Positions 1 to 13,900 of a stretch of DNA of 64,000 bases are shown piece by piece (the stretch's first letter is position 1; every line of letters starts with the position of its first letter). The notes beneath the pieces were generated by a model. The model saw nothing but the letters and a program-made list of their open reading frames with translations, was not told the DNA's origin and did not search any database. Position numbers and translations under genes: made by a program. The stretch is from Aphis gossypii (Eukaryota > Arthropoda > Insecta > Hemiptera > Aphididae): NCBI RefSeq assembly GCF_020184175.1, contig NC_065531.1, positions 57,557,213 through 57,621,212 of the forward strand. Direction: 5' to 3'.

Positions 1-59
1 TTATTAGTTTAATGTGAAGCACATTCCTATAAACAATGATGTATGCAAAAAAAATTGTA

Positions 60-402
60 GTATACGGTACATTTTTTTAATATTTTTTTTATATTTTCAA
101 AAAATGTTTTATATTTTTTTATATTTTCAAAATATATTTTTTATTTTTTCAAATATATTTTCAAAATATTTTTATGATTTTTTAATTTTTTTTTATTTTC
201 AAAATATATTTTATATATTTTTTTTATTTTCAAAATATAATTTAAAAATAAAATAATTTTCAAAATATATTTTATATTTTTTTATATTTTCAAAATATAT
301 TTTATAATTTTTTTATATTTTCAAAATATATTTTATATTTTTTTTATGTTCAAAATATATTTTATATTTTTTTATTTTATTTAATAATATATAAATATTT
401 TT
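60..402. repeat. T-rich simple array, left edge
   Basis: Tandem units of about 31 bp built on TTTTCAAAATATATTTT followed by a T run. The same motif forms the large arrays at 4645-5190, 6845-15585 and 19706-19918. The plus strand is the T-rich strand. Long reading frames inside it only reflect the absence of stop codons in the T-rich repeat, so it is not coding. Confidence 0.85.
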
Positions 403-646
403 TATAAATTGTTAATGATTTATCATTAAATTTAATGCATAAAATTAACTGATTTACATAATGATGAGTTATATAGTCAACACTTATTATGAAAGAAAAT
501 AAAAATGTACTGTTTTTATATTTACAAATAATATAATTATTATGTAATATGTATTTTTAAACAAATTTTCTTAAATTAGTTATAATTCTAAGTAAAATCA
601 GTGGCTTGTCAATAGATTAATTCTATGACGATTGAAAAAAATCTGT

Positions 647-3600
647 TTAATTTTTATTTAATTTGAACTGAATTTGAATAAATAAGTAAGCACATAATAC
701 TTTGTTTGATAAAATAAGTAGTTGTCTTAAAGTAATCCGACATATTCCATACACCTCAAAACGATAGTGTTCGTGCAATCTTCGTAAAATAAAAAACTTG
801 ATCTTGAAAAAAATAATTATTACAAATTAATCAAAAATTTAATACGAATTACATGTAATAAATAAAATACATGTTATACCTGACGTTTTATTCTGGGGTT
901 TCTTTCGATTACGTACAATTGATATAAGACTAAACTTATTCGATTAATCTAAAACCAAAAAATTATTTAAAATAAGCTGAACATACAAATCGAACACAAT
1001 ATAGAATCTTAAAATTTCTAATTTAATGTAAGATCACTTTTTTACTATAATTGTTTAAATCTTATCAAAAATGTTGAAAACGAAAACTCATAGTGTTATT
1101 AATTAAAATGAGGTTTATAACATAATTATAATATTAGAGTTAATATCAATGGTTAGTAGTGGCGAATTCTCCAGGCATGCTTAGAAATAAAAATGCTATT
1201 ATATTATTTATTCTAACATTTAATGATAGAGCATGCGATAGATGTGTGCGCAAGCTATACGACCCTTGTTATCGCTGTAGAAAAAAATCTCCTAGACCCT
1301 CTCTACTAGCATCCGCGTATTAATCACCAGAGGCATGCTCATTCTGTTGGGCTTCGTCAACATAATTTATAAAATTTACGTGTACTAGTAAATGACAATT
1401 TTTTTTATTTTAGTTAAAAGAGTTAGTCAAGTCTCAATTACAATTATTAAAGTATTATTTAACAAAATGCTATTGTATACAATATATATAATTAATTAAA
1501 GTCTTATTTATAAATTAATACAAATTTGTGTATTGTTTATTAGTTATAAATTAAATAGAACTATAATATATTATGATAAACGAACATTCCCATATACATC
1601 AAAGTCAGTATTCGCCACTGATAGTCTTCACATTAGTTGTAATTTATTCTTTTTTATTTGTTTTTGTTTAATTAATATTTTTTGTTATTTTTGAAAATGT
1701 GATTAGTATTGTGTATATTTTAATCAGCCAGATTCAACTTGTACTATACATTTATTATTATTTACATTTAATTCAATATTTGTATATAAATACTAAAAAA
1801 AATGGTTAATTTACAAAAATTTTATTATAATAATATTTTATTTAAAAACCTTTTGTTCCGTGAAATGACCGATTCCATATAATACAATAAGATTGGCTAT
1901 TTTTACTAATAATTCTATAGAAGCAAGTACAATATGATAAATGTCGTTTTTAGAATCTTCAGGGAATAATAAACTGTTGTATAACAATAAAATGATTTCA
2001 CCAATTGTTCCTGCAATAAATCCAACAATGACCGGCATACCATAAATCGATCTATTGACATGATTTAAGCATTCTATAATTTCCAAATACATATCTTTTA
2101 ATGTACTTAAGCATGATTTTCTTTCCAAAATGTTATCATTTATCATGTACTGCATCTGCAGTATGTATAATATTAGTAGTATGTATTCAAAAAATGCACA
2201 AGCATTTATAAACTTCCATTGAACCTAAAAAAACATAATATTTTAAATGACATCACGACTTCATCTTTAATTTAAGTTATTTATAAACATTGGTTTTAAT
2301 ACATATTTGATAAAAAAAAAGATCAACAAACAATCTATTTCAAATCAACAATCAGTTTATTTAATATTTGTAAAATTATTATAGATCATAATATTTATGT
2401 ATTAATGATTAACAATTACCATATGTAATATTTTTATAGATTTGGCAGAAGAAGCTGGTATTCGAAATAATAACGGAGTTATAATATTTGCTATAATATT
2501 TACAATAATTCCAACAATCAAATACCAATTTATTTTTGTTTTGATCGAACCAACCAAATTCAACCGAATCATTTTTTTATGAATTTTTTCAAGCGTATAC
2601 AATATTATAGATAATTGATTATCGAAAAATACACGCCATAAAATCGATATGAATGGTGCAATAACTGCCAATTCATAACAGCCCATAATTATTAACGATG
2701 TAAATTCGAACACATCCTGTCTATATATTGATAGCTATAAAATAAAATTGCATTAATTAATTGTACTGTTAATTGTTATATATACTATATACATTATACT
2801 ATTAAATAAGTATTACCTATATTTATATACGAAATATAAACATTTCATAATCAATGATTAATTTATATTTATAATATAGTTATATGTATGTATGGGCATA
2901 TGGCAGTGATTCTCAACGTGGGTGCTATCGTCCCCATTGAGGACATTTTTTATTTTAAAGTGGGCGTTTTTTTGAGGGGAGCACTCATCTATCATCTACG
3001 TTTTTATTATTTATATTATAAGTAGGTATCTAAATATAAAATTAACTAAATTGTAGCATTAAAATGTTAAATTATATTTTTTCTTTATTAAAATAGCTTG
3101 TTAAAAAATAAAATGTTAATCTTTTGAAAAAATTGATTGTGTGGGGAGGGCGATATGAGATTTTTAAAAAATTAAAGGTACGTTGAGTAAAAAAAGGTTG
3201 GGAAACGCTGATTTATGGTATACTTTAATGTCATTGTTAAAATTATTATTATTGAGTTGAGCTTATGATCTACAAGTAACTAGTACCTACCTATTTTTTA
3301 TATATATATATGTACATTGCAGACACTCTAAGACTCTATAAGGTATTGTGCTACATTAATTGTTTAAAAATAAATTTTGGTAATAATATTATTTAAAATT
3401 TAGGTATAAAAAATTAGGAGTTTGTAACAATTACTCAGAAATGTATGGATAAAATATGTCATTGTATAAGTGCTATTAAATATTGAAATTATATTTAAAC
3501 CAGAGTCATCAGAACGAATGTTGAAAGAAACCAATATACTAACTTATTGAATTTGAAATCATAAATTCTTTTTCAACATATTAAAATATTTATATTAGTA

Positions 3601-3805
3601 TATAAACTATTAAATTAAAGTTCAGCATAGTCATTACCCATTGGTTGTAGTTATAGGTTATGTATAAACCTTCACAAATTAATAGAAATCGTATTAAATA
3701 AAATATCCCGTTCGTCTTCAAGTTCCTTTTGCTGTAATTTATACAACCAATACCGCATACCAAAAAACCACAATTAAAATTATTTAATACTGATCGCCCA
3801 CTCAT
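647..3805 (-). CDS. Insect gustatory receptor (7-TM chemoreceptor), five exons
   Basis: Gustatory receptors are seven-transmembrane ligand-gated channels of insect taste neurons. Hand-built exons on the minus strand: 3805-3638, 2734-2420, 2224-1850, 948-880 and 802-647, all phase 0, with donors such as TGG/GTAATG and ATG/GTAATT; together 360 codons plus stop, a normal family length. About seven hydrophobic segments are visible: one in exon 1, two in exon 2, three in exon 3 and one in exon 5. The last exon carries the family signature near the C-terminus: HEHYRFEVYGIC, then AYLFIQIQF, which matches TYhhhhhQF with Thr replaced by Ala. Exon 1 starts at the ATG at 3805 and is the least certain part, because I found nothing further upstream. 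TIR elements sit in introns 1 and 3. The ligand cannot be read from the sequence. An odorant receptor is the alternative, but the C-terminal motif favours a Gr. Confidence 0.8.
1158..1619. mobile_element. Miniature TIR element, copy 1 (in Gr intron 3)
   Basis: Bounded by inverted termini AGTGGCGAAT (1158) and ATTCGCCACT (ending 1619). It aligns along its length with 49163-49618: shared blocks include GCATGCGATAG, CAAGCTATAC, the AAATAGAACTATAA stretch and the GTCAG-GCCACT end. No open reading frame of use, so it is a non-autonomous DNA transposon. I could not define a target-site duplication. Confidence 0.65.
2904..3210. mobile_element. hAT-type MITE in Gr intron 1
   Basis: Starts with CAGTGATTCTCAACGTGGG and ends with GGTTGGGAAACGCTG, the inverted CAGTGGTTCTCAAC-type terminus of hAT miniature elements. 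The flanking octamers GCATATGG and ATTTATGG agree at five of eight bases, consistent with an aged 8-bp target duplication. No coding capacity. Confidence 0.7.
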
Positions 3806-4644
3806 AATTATTAATATTTATTTATATTTTCAAATTAAATAAAGAAAAAACTGGTGAATTAGGATGTAAGGTTTGTGACCATTACTGATGTTAAATGAAT
3901 TCAAACTACTATTTTAAATGATTTAATGAAAAGATTTGTTTATTATTTTTACAAAGAAATGAAAATGACTATTTCAAAAAGTCATTGAAGTGAAAATCAA
4001 ATATTGTTAAGTTAAATGTATTCACAATGTTCAATATAGCTGTTAGAGTTGTAATTATTTATAATTTATATAAAAAAATGAATTATTAACGAATGAAATT
4101 ACATAAAAACGCATTAAATTGACAATGAATAAATTATTTTCAAAACAAATAATGATATTGATTTATAAATAAATATAAATATTTAATAATTGACTCTTGT
4201 TATTCCCTTTATACCTATACTTATTTCTTAGTAAGTTATGTATATTTTTGAATTTGCTGATCATATTTATCATAATTTGTATTAAATAAATAATTATACG
4301 TATAACAGGTTAATAACATAAAGTGGTGTTCTATATTCAATACTCAACATATAATATATTTAGAAAATGTAAATATATAGTTAAGGACCTCATATAAGCA
4401 ACCATGTATGAAGTTGTGCAGTAGGTTTAAGTGTAATAATTAAGACCTAAAATTGTTCTAAGGGTTTTTTTTTTAAAATTAATTTCTAATATGAATCACA
4501 TATTAATGTAATGTTTGGGCTGTATCATTTTTAATTAATCATGGATAGAGTATGATATTATATATTAACAGTTCTGAAAAAAAAATATAAAAAGTCAATT
4601 GAAGTTATTATTTAATTAATAAAATAAACCTAACACTTTAATTT
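3806..4644. other. Upstream flank of the receptor gene, nothing recognised
   Basis: AT-rich single-copy-looking sequence between the receptor start codon and the T-rich array. It should hold the receptor promoter and 5' UTR, but I see no convincing TATA/initiator pair on the minus strand. Confidence 0.4.
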
Positions 4645-5190
4645 TCATTTTATATTTTCAAAATATATATATTTTTTTTATATTTTCAAAATATTTTTAT
4701 GATTTTTTTATATTTTTAAAATATTTTTTTTAAATATATTTTCAAAAATTTAATTTCAAAATAAAACAATTTTCAAAAAATATTTTATATTTTTTTTTTC
4801 AAAATATTTTTATGATTTTTTTATAATTATTTTCAAAATTTCCTTATGATTTTTTTATGATTTTTTTATATTTTCGAAATATTTTTTTTAAATATATTTT
4901 CAAAATAAAATAAATTTTCAAAATATATTTTATGTTTTCAAAATATTTTTAAATATATTTTCAAAATTTTTTTTATGATTTATAATTTTTTTAAATATAT
5001 TTTCAAAATTTCTTTATGATTTTTTAATTTTTTTAAATATATTTTAAAATTTCTTTATGATTTTTTTATGATTTTTTTATATTTTCGAAATATTTTTTTT
5101 AAATATATTTTCAAAATAAAATAAATTTTCAAAATATATTTTATATTTTTTTATATTTTCAATATATTTTCAAAATTTTTTTATGAATTT
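4645..5190. repeat. T-rich simple array
   Basis: Degenerate tandem units of TTTTCAAAATATATTTT and TTTCTTTATGATTTTTTT type, in the same orientation as the main array at 6845-15585. It runs directly into the 34-bp satellite. Confidence 0.85.
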
Positions 5191-5204
5191 TAATAACTAA
5201 ATAT

Positions 5205-6845
5205 TCGTGATAATATATATTGCGGGATAATATACATTGCGGGATAACTAAATATTCGTGATAATATATATTGCGGGATAACTAAATATTCGTGATAATA
5301 TATATTGCGGGATAATATACATTGCGGGATAACTAAATATTCGTGATAATATATATTGCGGGATAACTAAATATATGTGATAATATATATTGCGGGATAA
5401 TATACATCGCGGGATAACTAAATATTCGTGATAATATACATTGCGGGATAACTAAATATTCGTGATAATATATATTGCGGGATAACTAAATATTCGTGAT
5501 AATATACATTGCGGGATAACTAAATATTCGTGATAATATATATTGCGGGATAACTAAATATATGTGATAATATATATTGCGGGATAATATACATCGCGGG
5601 ATAACTAAATATTCGTGATAATATACATTGCGGGATAACTAAATATTCGTGATAATATATATTGCGGGATAACTAAATATTCGTGATAATATACATTGCG
5701 GGATAACTAAATATTCGTGATAATATATATTGCGGGATAACTAAATATTCGTGATAATATATATTGCGGGATAACTAAATATTCGTGATAATATATATTG
5801 CGGGATAACTAAATATTTGTGATAATATATATTGCGGGATAATATACATCGCGGGATAACTAAATATTCGTGATAATATATATTGCGGGATAACTAAATA
5901 TATGTGATAATATATATTGCGGGATAATATACATCGCGGGATAACTAAATATTCGTGATAATATACATTGCGGGATAACTAAATATTCGTGATAATATAT
6001 ATTGCGGGATAACTAAATATTCGTGATAATATACATTGCGGGATAACTAAATATTCGTGATAATATATATTGCGGGATAATATACATTGCGGGATAACTA
6101 AATATTCGTGATAATATATATTGCGGGATAACTAAATATATGTGATAATATATATTGCGGGATAATATACATCGCGGGATAACTAAATATTCGTGATAAT
6201 ATACATTGCGGGATAACTAAATATTCGTGATAATATATATTGCGGGATAACTAAATATTCGTGTAATATCTATTGCGGGATAACTAAATATTCGTGATAA
6301 TATATATTGCGGATATACTAAATATTCGTGATAATATATATTGCGGGATAATATACATTGCGGGATAACTAAATATTCGTGATTAATATTGCGGGAAAAC
6401 TAAATATATGTGATAATATTATTGCGGGATAATATACATCGCGGGATAACTAAATATTCGTGATAATATACATTGCGGGATAACTAAATATTCGTGATAA
6501 TATATATTGCGGGATAACTAAATATTCGTGATAATATACATTGCGGGATAACTAAATATTCGTGATAATATATATTGCGGGATAACTAAATATTCGTGAT
6601 AATATTATTGCGGGATAACTAATATTCGTGATAATATATATTGCGGGATAACTAAATATTTGTGATAATATATATTGCGGGATAATATACATCGCGGGAT
6701 AACTAAATATTCGTGATAATATATATTGCGGGATAACTAAATATTTGTGATAATATATATTGCAGGATAATATACATCGCGGGATAACTAAATATTCGTG
6801 ATAATATACATTGCGGGATAACTAAATATTCGTGATAATATATAA
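5205..6845 (+). repeat. 34-bp satellite array, forward orientation
   Basis: About 1.6 kb of tandem 34-bp units with the core GCGGGATAACTAAATATTCG and a TGATAATATATATT tail. Shorter 17-bp units (GCGGGATAATATACATT) are interspersed. Variants with TATGTG, TTTGTG or TACATC recur at spacings that are multiples of 17 or 34 bp (for example 187, 340 and 238 bp between successive TATGTG variants), so a loose higher-order structure exists. There are no unique spacers, so it is not a CRISPR array. Confidence 0.95.
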
Positions 6846-8545
6846 TTTCAAAATATATTTTATATTTTTTATTTTTTTAAATATATTTTCAAAATTTCTT
6901 TATGATTTTTTATTTTTTTAAATATATTTTCAAAATATATTTTCAAAATAAAATAATTATTTTAAAAAATTTTCTAAATTTATTTAATTTTTTTATATTT
7001 TCAAAATATTTATATTTTATTTTTTTTATTTTTTTAAATATATTTTCAAAATTTCTTTATGATTTTTTTTATTTTTTTAAATAAATTTTCAAAATATATT
7101 AATTTTTTATATTTTCAAAATATTTTTTTATTATTTTTTTATATTTTCAAAATATTTTTTTATTTTTTTAAATATATTTTCAAAATTTCTTTATGATTTT
7201 TTTTATTTTTTTAAATAAATTTTCAAAATATATTAATTTTTTATATTTTCAAAATATTTTTTTATTATTTTTTTATATTTTCAAAATATTTTTTTATTTT
7301 TTTAAATATATTTTCAAAATTTTTTGGTGATTTTTTTATTTTGAAATATATTTTCAAAATTTTTTGGTGATTTTTTTATTTTTGAAATATTTTTTCAAAA
7401 TTTTTTGGTGATTTTTTTATTTTTGAAATATATTTTCAAAATATAATTTCAAAATAAAATAATTATTTTAAAAAATTTTCTAAATTTATTTAATTTTTTA
7501 TTTTTCAAAATATATTAATTTTTTATATTTTCGAAATATTTTTTTTAAATATATTTCAAACTATTTTTTTATTTTAAATATATTTTCAAAATTTTTTGGT
7601 GATTTTTTTATTTTTTTAATATATTTTACAAATTTTTTTGTGATTTTTTTTTTTTGAAATATATTTTACAAATTTTTTTGTGATTTTTTTATTTTTGAAA
7701 TATATTTTCAAAATATAATTTCAAAATAAATAATTATTTTAAAAAATTTTCTAAATTTATTTAATTTTTTATTTTTCAAAATATATTAATTTTTTATATT
7801 TTCGAAATATTTTTTTTAAATTATTTTCAAACTATTTTTTTATTTTAAATATATTTTCAAAATTTTTTGGTGATTTTTTTATTTTTTAAATATATTTTAC
7901 AAATTTTTTTGTGATTTTTTTATTTTTGAAATATATTTTCAAAATATATTTTCAAAATAAATATATTTTATTTTTTTTATTTTTTTAAATATATTTTCAA
8001 AATTTTTTGTGATTTTTTTATTTTTTTAAATATATTTTACAATTTTTTGGTGATTTTTTTTTTTTTTGAAATATTTTTCAAAATATAATTTCAAAACAAA
8101 ATATATTTTATTTTTTTTTTTTTTTTAAATATTTTTCAAAATTTTTTGGTGATTTTTTTAATTTTGAAATATATATTCAAAATTTTTTTAAAATTTTTTG
8201 GTGATTTTTTTTTTTTGAAATATATTTTCAAAATATAATTTCAAAATAAAATAATTTTCAAAGTTTATTTAATTTTATTTTTTCAAAATATTTTTTTTTA
8301 CTTTTTTTTTATTTTCAAAATAAAATAAATTTTTTAGTTTTTTATTTTTTTAAATATATTTTCAAAATATAATTTCAAAATAAAATAAATTTTCAAAATA
8401 TATTTTTTTTTTCAAAATATTTTTTTATTTTTTATATTTTCAAAATATTTTTTTATTTTTTTAATATATTTTCAAAATTTTTTGGTGATTTTTTTATTTT
8501 TGAAATATATTTTCAAAATATAATTTCAAAACAAAATATATTTTA

Positions 8546-8934
8546 TTAAGCTATTGCATAGCTTTTATCGCAGGCGTGGTGACTGAAAATATATTTTTCG
8601 TAACGAAAAAGCGTGACCGTTACCCGTTAATTGTTACCATGGTTACCGAAAATAAAATAATAATAATAATAATCGTTATCATTTATTTATTATTTTAGTT
8701 TAATATTATTCACTGTTATCTACCACAAAACAAATGCATTTTGTCAAATCTTGAGATATGCGGTGTTGCAGTTTCAGCGACGATATACAGTAAATAATAA
8801 AAATAATATAATAATATAATAATATTATATTATATTATTATTATTTTTTTTATTAATTTTATTAACTTCTTATTTCGTGTTAATATGTAATACTGCAATA
8901 GCTTTATCGCGGCAGTCCCCGAGTGCCACTTGAC
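8546..8934. repeat. Non-array island, copy 1
   Basis: About 390 bp, richer in GC than the array around it. It starts AAGCTATTGCATAGC and ends CAGTCCCCGAGTGCCACTTG. Near each end is a direct repeat, GCATAGCTTTTATCGC at the left and GCAATAGCTTTATCGC at the right. Inside are a GTTACC cluster (GTTACCCGTTAATTGTTACC) and an AT dinucleotide/trinucleotide tract. No open frame. Nearly identical to the island at 10536-10929. Confidence 0.8.
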
Positions 8935-10535
8935 TTTTTTTTTTTATTTTTTTAAATATATTTTCAAAATTTTTTGGTGATTTTTTTAATTTTGAAATAT
9001 ATTTTCAAAATTTTTTGGTGATTTTTTTATTTTTGAAATGTTTTTTCAAAATTTTTTGGTGATTTTTTTATTTTTGAAATATATTTTCAAAATATAATTT
9101 CAAAACAAAATATATTTTATTTTTTTAAATTTATTTTCAAAATTTTTTGGTGATTTTTTTAATTTTGAAATATATTTTCAAAATTTTTTTAAAATTTTTT
9201 GGTGATTTTTTTATTTTTGAAATATATTTTCAAAATATAATTTCAAAATAATAAATTTTCAAAATATATTTTATTTTTTAAAATAATTTTTTTATTTTTT
9301 ATATTTTCAAAATATTTTTTTATTTTTTTAAATATATTTTCAAAATTTTTTTAGTGATTTTTTTAATTTTGAAATATATTTTCAACATTTTTTGGTGATT
9401 TTTTTATTTTTGAAATATATTTTCAAAATATAATTTCAAAATAAAATAAATTTTCAAAATATAATTTCAAAATAAAATATATTTTATTTTTTTAAATATA
9501 TTTTCAAAATTTTTTGGTGCTTTTGTATTTTTGAAATATATTTTCAAAATATAATTTCAAAATAAAATATATTTTATTTTTTAAAATATTTTTTTTTTAC
9601 TTTTTTATATTTTCAAAATAAAATAAATTTTCAAAATATATTTTTTTTTTCAAAAAATTTTTTTATTTTTTTATATTTTCAAAATATTTTTTTATTTTTT
9701 TAAATATATTTTCAAAATTTTTTGGTGATTTTTTTAATTTTGAAATATATTTTCAAAATTTTTTGGTGATTTTTTTATTTTTGAAATATTTTTTCAAAAT
9801 TTTTTGGTGATTTTTTTATTTTTGAAATATATTTTCAAAATATAATTTCAAAATAAAATAAATTTTCAAATTTCAAAATATTTTATTTTTTTATATTTTC
9901 AAAATGATTTTTTTATGATTTTTTTATATTTTCGAAATATTTTTTTTAAATATATTTTCAAAATAAAATAAATTTTCAAAAATAATTAAAAAATAAAAAA
10001 TTTTTTTATTTTTGAAATATATTTTCAAAATATAATTTCAAAATAAAATAAATTTTCAAAATATATTTTTTTTTTCAAAATATTTTTTTATTTTTTTATA
10101 TTTTCAAAATATTTTTTTATTTTTTTAAATATATTTTCAAAATTTTTTTAGTGATTTTTTTAATTTTGAAATATATTTTCAAAATTTTTTGGTGATTTTT
10201 TTATTTTTGAAATATATTTTCAAAATATAATTTCAAAATAAAATAAATTTTCAAAGTTTATTTAATTTTATTTTTCAAAATATTTTTTTTTACTTTTTTT
10301 TATTTTCAAAATAAAATAAATTTTTTAGTTTTTTATTTTTGAAATATATTTTCAAAATATAATTTCAAAATAAAATAAATTTTCAAAATATTTTTTTTTT
10401 CAAAATATTTTTTTTATTTTTTATATTTTCAAAATATTTTTTTATTTTTTTAAATATATTTTCAAAATTTTTTGGTGATTTTTTTATTTTTGAAATATAT
10501 TTTCAAAATATAATTTCAAAACAAAATATATTTTA

Positions 10536-10929
10536 TTAAGCTATTGCATAGCTTTTATCGCAGGCGTGGTGACTGAAAATATATTTTTCGTAACGAAAAA
10601 GCGTGACCGTTACCCGTTAATTGTTACCATGGTTACCGAAAATAAAATAATAATAATAATAATCGTTATCATTTATTTATTATTTTAGTTTAATATTATT
10701 CACTGTTATCTACCAACAAAACAAATGCATTTTGTCAAATCTTGAGATATGCGGTGTTGCAGTTTCAGCGACGATATACAGTATAATAATAAAAATAATA
10801 TAATAATATAATATATTATATTATATTATTATTATTATTTTTTTTATTAAATTTTATTAACTTCTTATTTCGTGTTAATATGTAATACTGCAATAGCTTT
10901 ATCGCGGCAGTCCCCGAGTGCCACTTGAC
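10536..10929. repeat. Non-array island, copy 2
   Basis: Differs from copy 1 by a few small indels in the A and TAA runs. The left edges are 1990 bp apart and the right edges 1995 bp apart, and the surrounding array matches too. The pair therefore arose by duplication of a block of about 2 kb, not by two independent insertions. Confidence 0.8.
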
Positions 10930-13900
10930 TTTTTTTTTTTATTTTTTTAAATATATTTTCAAAATTTTTTTTGTGATTTTTTTAATTTTGAAATATATTT
11001 TCAAAATTTTTTGGTGATTTTTTTATTTTTGAAATATTTTTTCAAAATTTTTTGGTGATTTTTTTATTTTTGAAATATATTTTCAAAATATAATTTCAAA
11101 ACAAAATATATTTTATTTTTTTAAATTTATTTTCAAAATTTTTTGGTGATTTTTTTAATTTTGAAATATATTTTCAAAATTTTTTTAAAATTTTTTGGTG
11201 ATTTTTTTATTTTTGAAATATATTTTCAAAATATAATTTCAAAATAAAATAATTTTCAAAATATATTTTTTTTTTCAAAATATTTTTTTATTTTTTTATA
11301 TTTTCAAAATATTTTTTTATTTTTTTAATATATTTTCAGTGATTTTTTTAATTTTGAAATATATTTTCAACATTTTTTGGTGATTTTTTTATTTTTGAAA
11401 TATATTTTCAAAATATAATTTCAAAATAAAATAAATTTTCAAAATATAATTTCAAAATAAAATAAATTTTCAAAATATATTTTTTTTTTTCAAAAAATTT
11501 TTTTATTTTTTTATATTTTCAAAATATTTTTTTATTTTTTTAAATATATTTTCAAAATTTTTTGGTGATTTTTTTAATTTTGAAATATATTTTCAAAATT
11601 TTTTGGTGATTTTTTTATTTTTGAAATATTTTTTCAAAATTTTTTGGTGATTTTTTTATTTTTGAAATATATTTTCAAAATATAATTTCAAAATAAAATA
11701 AATTTTCAAAATATATTTATTTTTTATATTTTCAAAATGATTTTTTTATGATTTTTTTATATTTTCGAAATATTTTTTTTAAATATATTTTCAAAATAAA
11801 ATAAATTTTCAAAAATAATTAAAAAATAAAAAATATTTTATTTTTGAAATATATTTTCAAAATTTTTTGGTGATTTTTTTATTTTTGAAATACATTTTCA
11901 AAATTTTTTGGTGATTTTTTATATTTTCAAAACATTTTTTTATTTTTTTGAATATATTTTCAAAATTTTTTGGTGATTTTTTTATTTTTGAAATATATTT
12001 TCAAAATATAATTTCAAAACAAAATATATTTTATTTTTTTTATTTTTTTAAATATATTTTCAAAATTTTTTGGTGATTTTTTTAATTTTGAAATATATTT
12101 TCAAAATTTTTTGGTGATTTTTTTATTTTTGAAATATTTTTTCAAAATTTTTTGGTGATTTTTTTATTTTTGAAATATATTTTCAAAATATAATTTCAAA
12201 ACAAAATATATTTTATTTTTTTTATTTTTTTAAATTTATTTTCAAAATTTTTTGGTGATTTTTTTAATTTTGAAATATATTTTCAAAATTTTTTTAAAAT
12301 TTTTTGGTGATTTTTTTATTTTTGAAATATATTTTCAAAATATAATTTCAAAATAAAATAAATTTTCAAAATATATTTTTTTTTTCAAAATATTTTTTTT
12401 ATTTTTTTATATTTTCAAAATATTTTTTTATTGTTTTAAATATATTTTCAAAATTTTTTTAGTGATTTTTTTAATTTTGAAATATATTTTCAACATTTTT
12501 TGGTGATTTTTTTATTTTTGAAATTTTTTCAAAATTTTTTGGTGATTTTTTTATTTTTGAAATATATTTTCAAAATATAATTTCAAAACAAAATATATTT
12601 TATTTTTTTAAATATATTTTCAAAATTTTTTGGTGATTTTTTTAATTTTGAAATATATTTTCAAAATTTTTTTAAAATTTTTTGGTGATTTTTTTTTTGA
12701 AATATATTTTCAAAATATAATTTCAAAATAAAATAAATTTTCAAAATATAAATTCAAAATAAAATATATTTTATTTTTTTTATTTTTTTAAATATATTTT
12801 CAAAATTTTTTGGTGATTTTTTCATTTTTTGAAATATATTTTCAAAATTTTTTGGTGATTTTTTTAATTTTGAATATATTTTCAAAATTTTTTGGTGATT
12901 TTTTTATTTTTGAAATATTTTTTCAAAATTTTTTGGTGATTTTTTTATTTTTGAAATATTTTTTCAAAATTTTTTGGTGATTTTTTATATTTTCAAAATA
13001 TTTTTTTATTTTTTTAAATATATTTTCAAAATAAAATAAATTTTCAAAGTATATTTTATTTTATTTTTTAAAAAAATTTTTTTTTTTACTTTTTTATATT
13101 TTCAATATAATTTCAAAATAAAATATTTTTATATTTTTTTATTTTTTTAAATATATTTTTAAGTATATTTTCAAAATTTTTTGGTGATTTTTTTATTTTT
13201 TTAAATATAATTTAAAAATAAAATAAATTTTCAAAGTTTATTTAATTTTATTTTTTCAAAATATTTTTTTTACTTTTTTTTATTTTCAAAATAAAATAAA
13301 TTTTTAGTTTTTTATTTTTTTAAATATATTTTCAAAATATAATTTCAAAATAAAATAAATTTTCAAAATATATTTTTTTTTTTCAAAAAATTTTTTTATT
13401 TTTTTATATTTTCAAAATATTTTTTTATTTTTTTAATATATTTTCAAAATTTTTTGGTGATTTTTTTAATTTTGAAATATATTTTCAAAATTTTTTGGTG
13501 ATTTTTTTATTTTTGAATATTTTTTCAAAATATTTTGGTGATGTTTTTATTTTTGAAATATATTTTCAAAATATAATTTCAAAACAAATATATTTTATTT
13601 TTTTTATTTTTTTAAATTTATTTTCAAAATTTTTTGGTGATTTTTTTAATTTTGAAATATATTTTCAAAATTTTTTTAAAATTTTTTGGTGATTTTTTTA
13701 TTTTTGAAATATTTTTCAAAATATAATTTCAAAATAAAATAAATTTTCAAAATATAAATTCAAAATAAAATATATTTTATTTTTTTTATTTTTTTAAATA
13801 TATTTTCAAAATTTTTTGGTGATTTTTTCATTTTTTGAAATATATTTTCAAAATTTTTTGGTGATTTTTTTAATTTTGAAATATATTTTCAAAATTTTTT

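Noticed and set aside
14..256. 80-codon open frame rich in Phe and Ile
   Set aside because: Translation of the T-rich tandem array; the same pseudo-protein appears at 6902 and 13495 in the same repeat.
5205..6845. Possible CRISPR array (34-bp regular repeats)
   Set aside because: Repeats abut directly with no unique spacers, in a eukaryotic context; it is satellite DNA.
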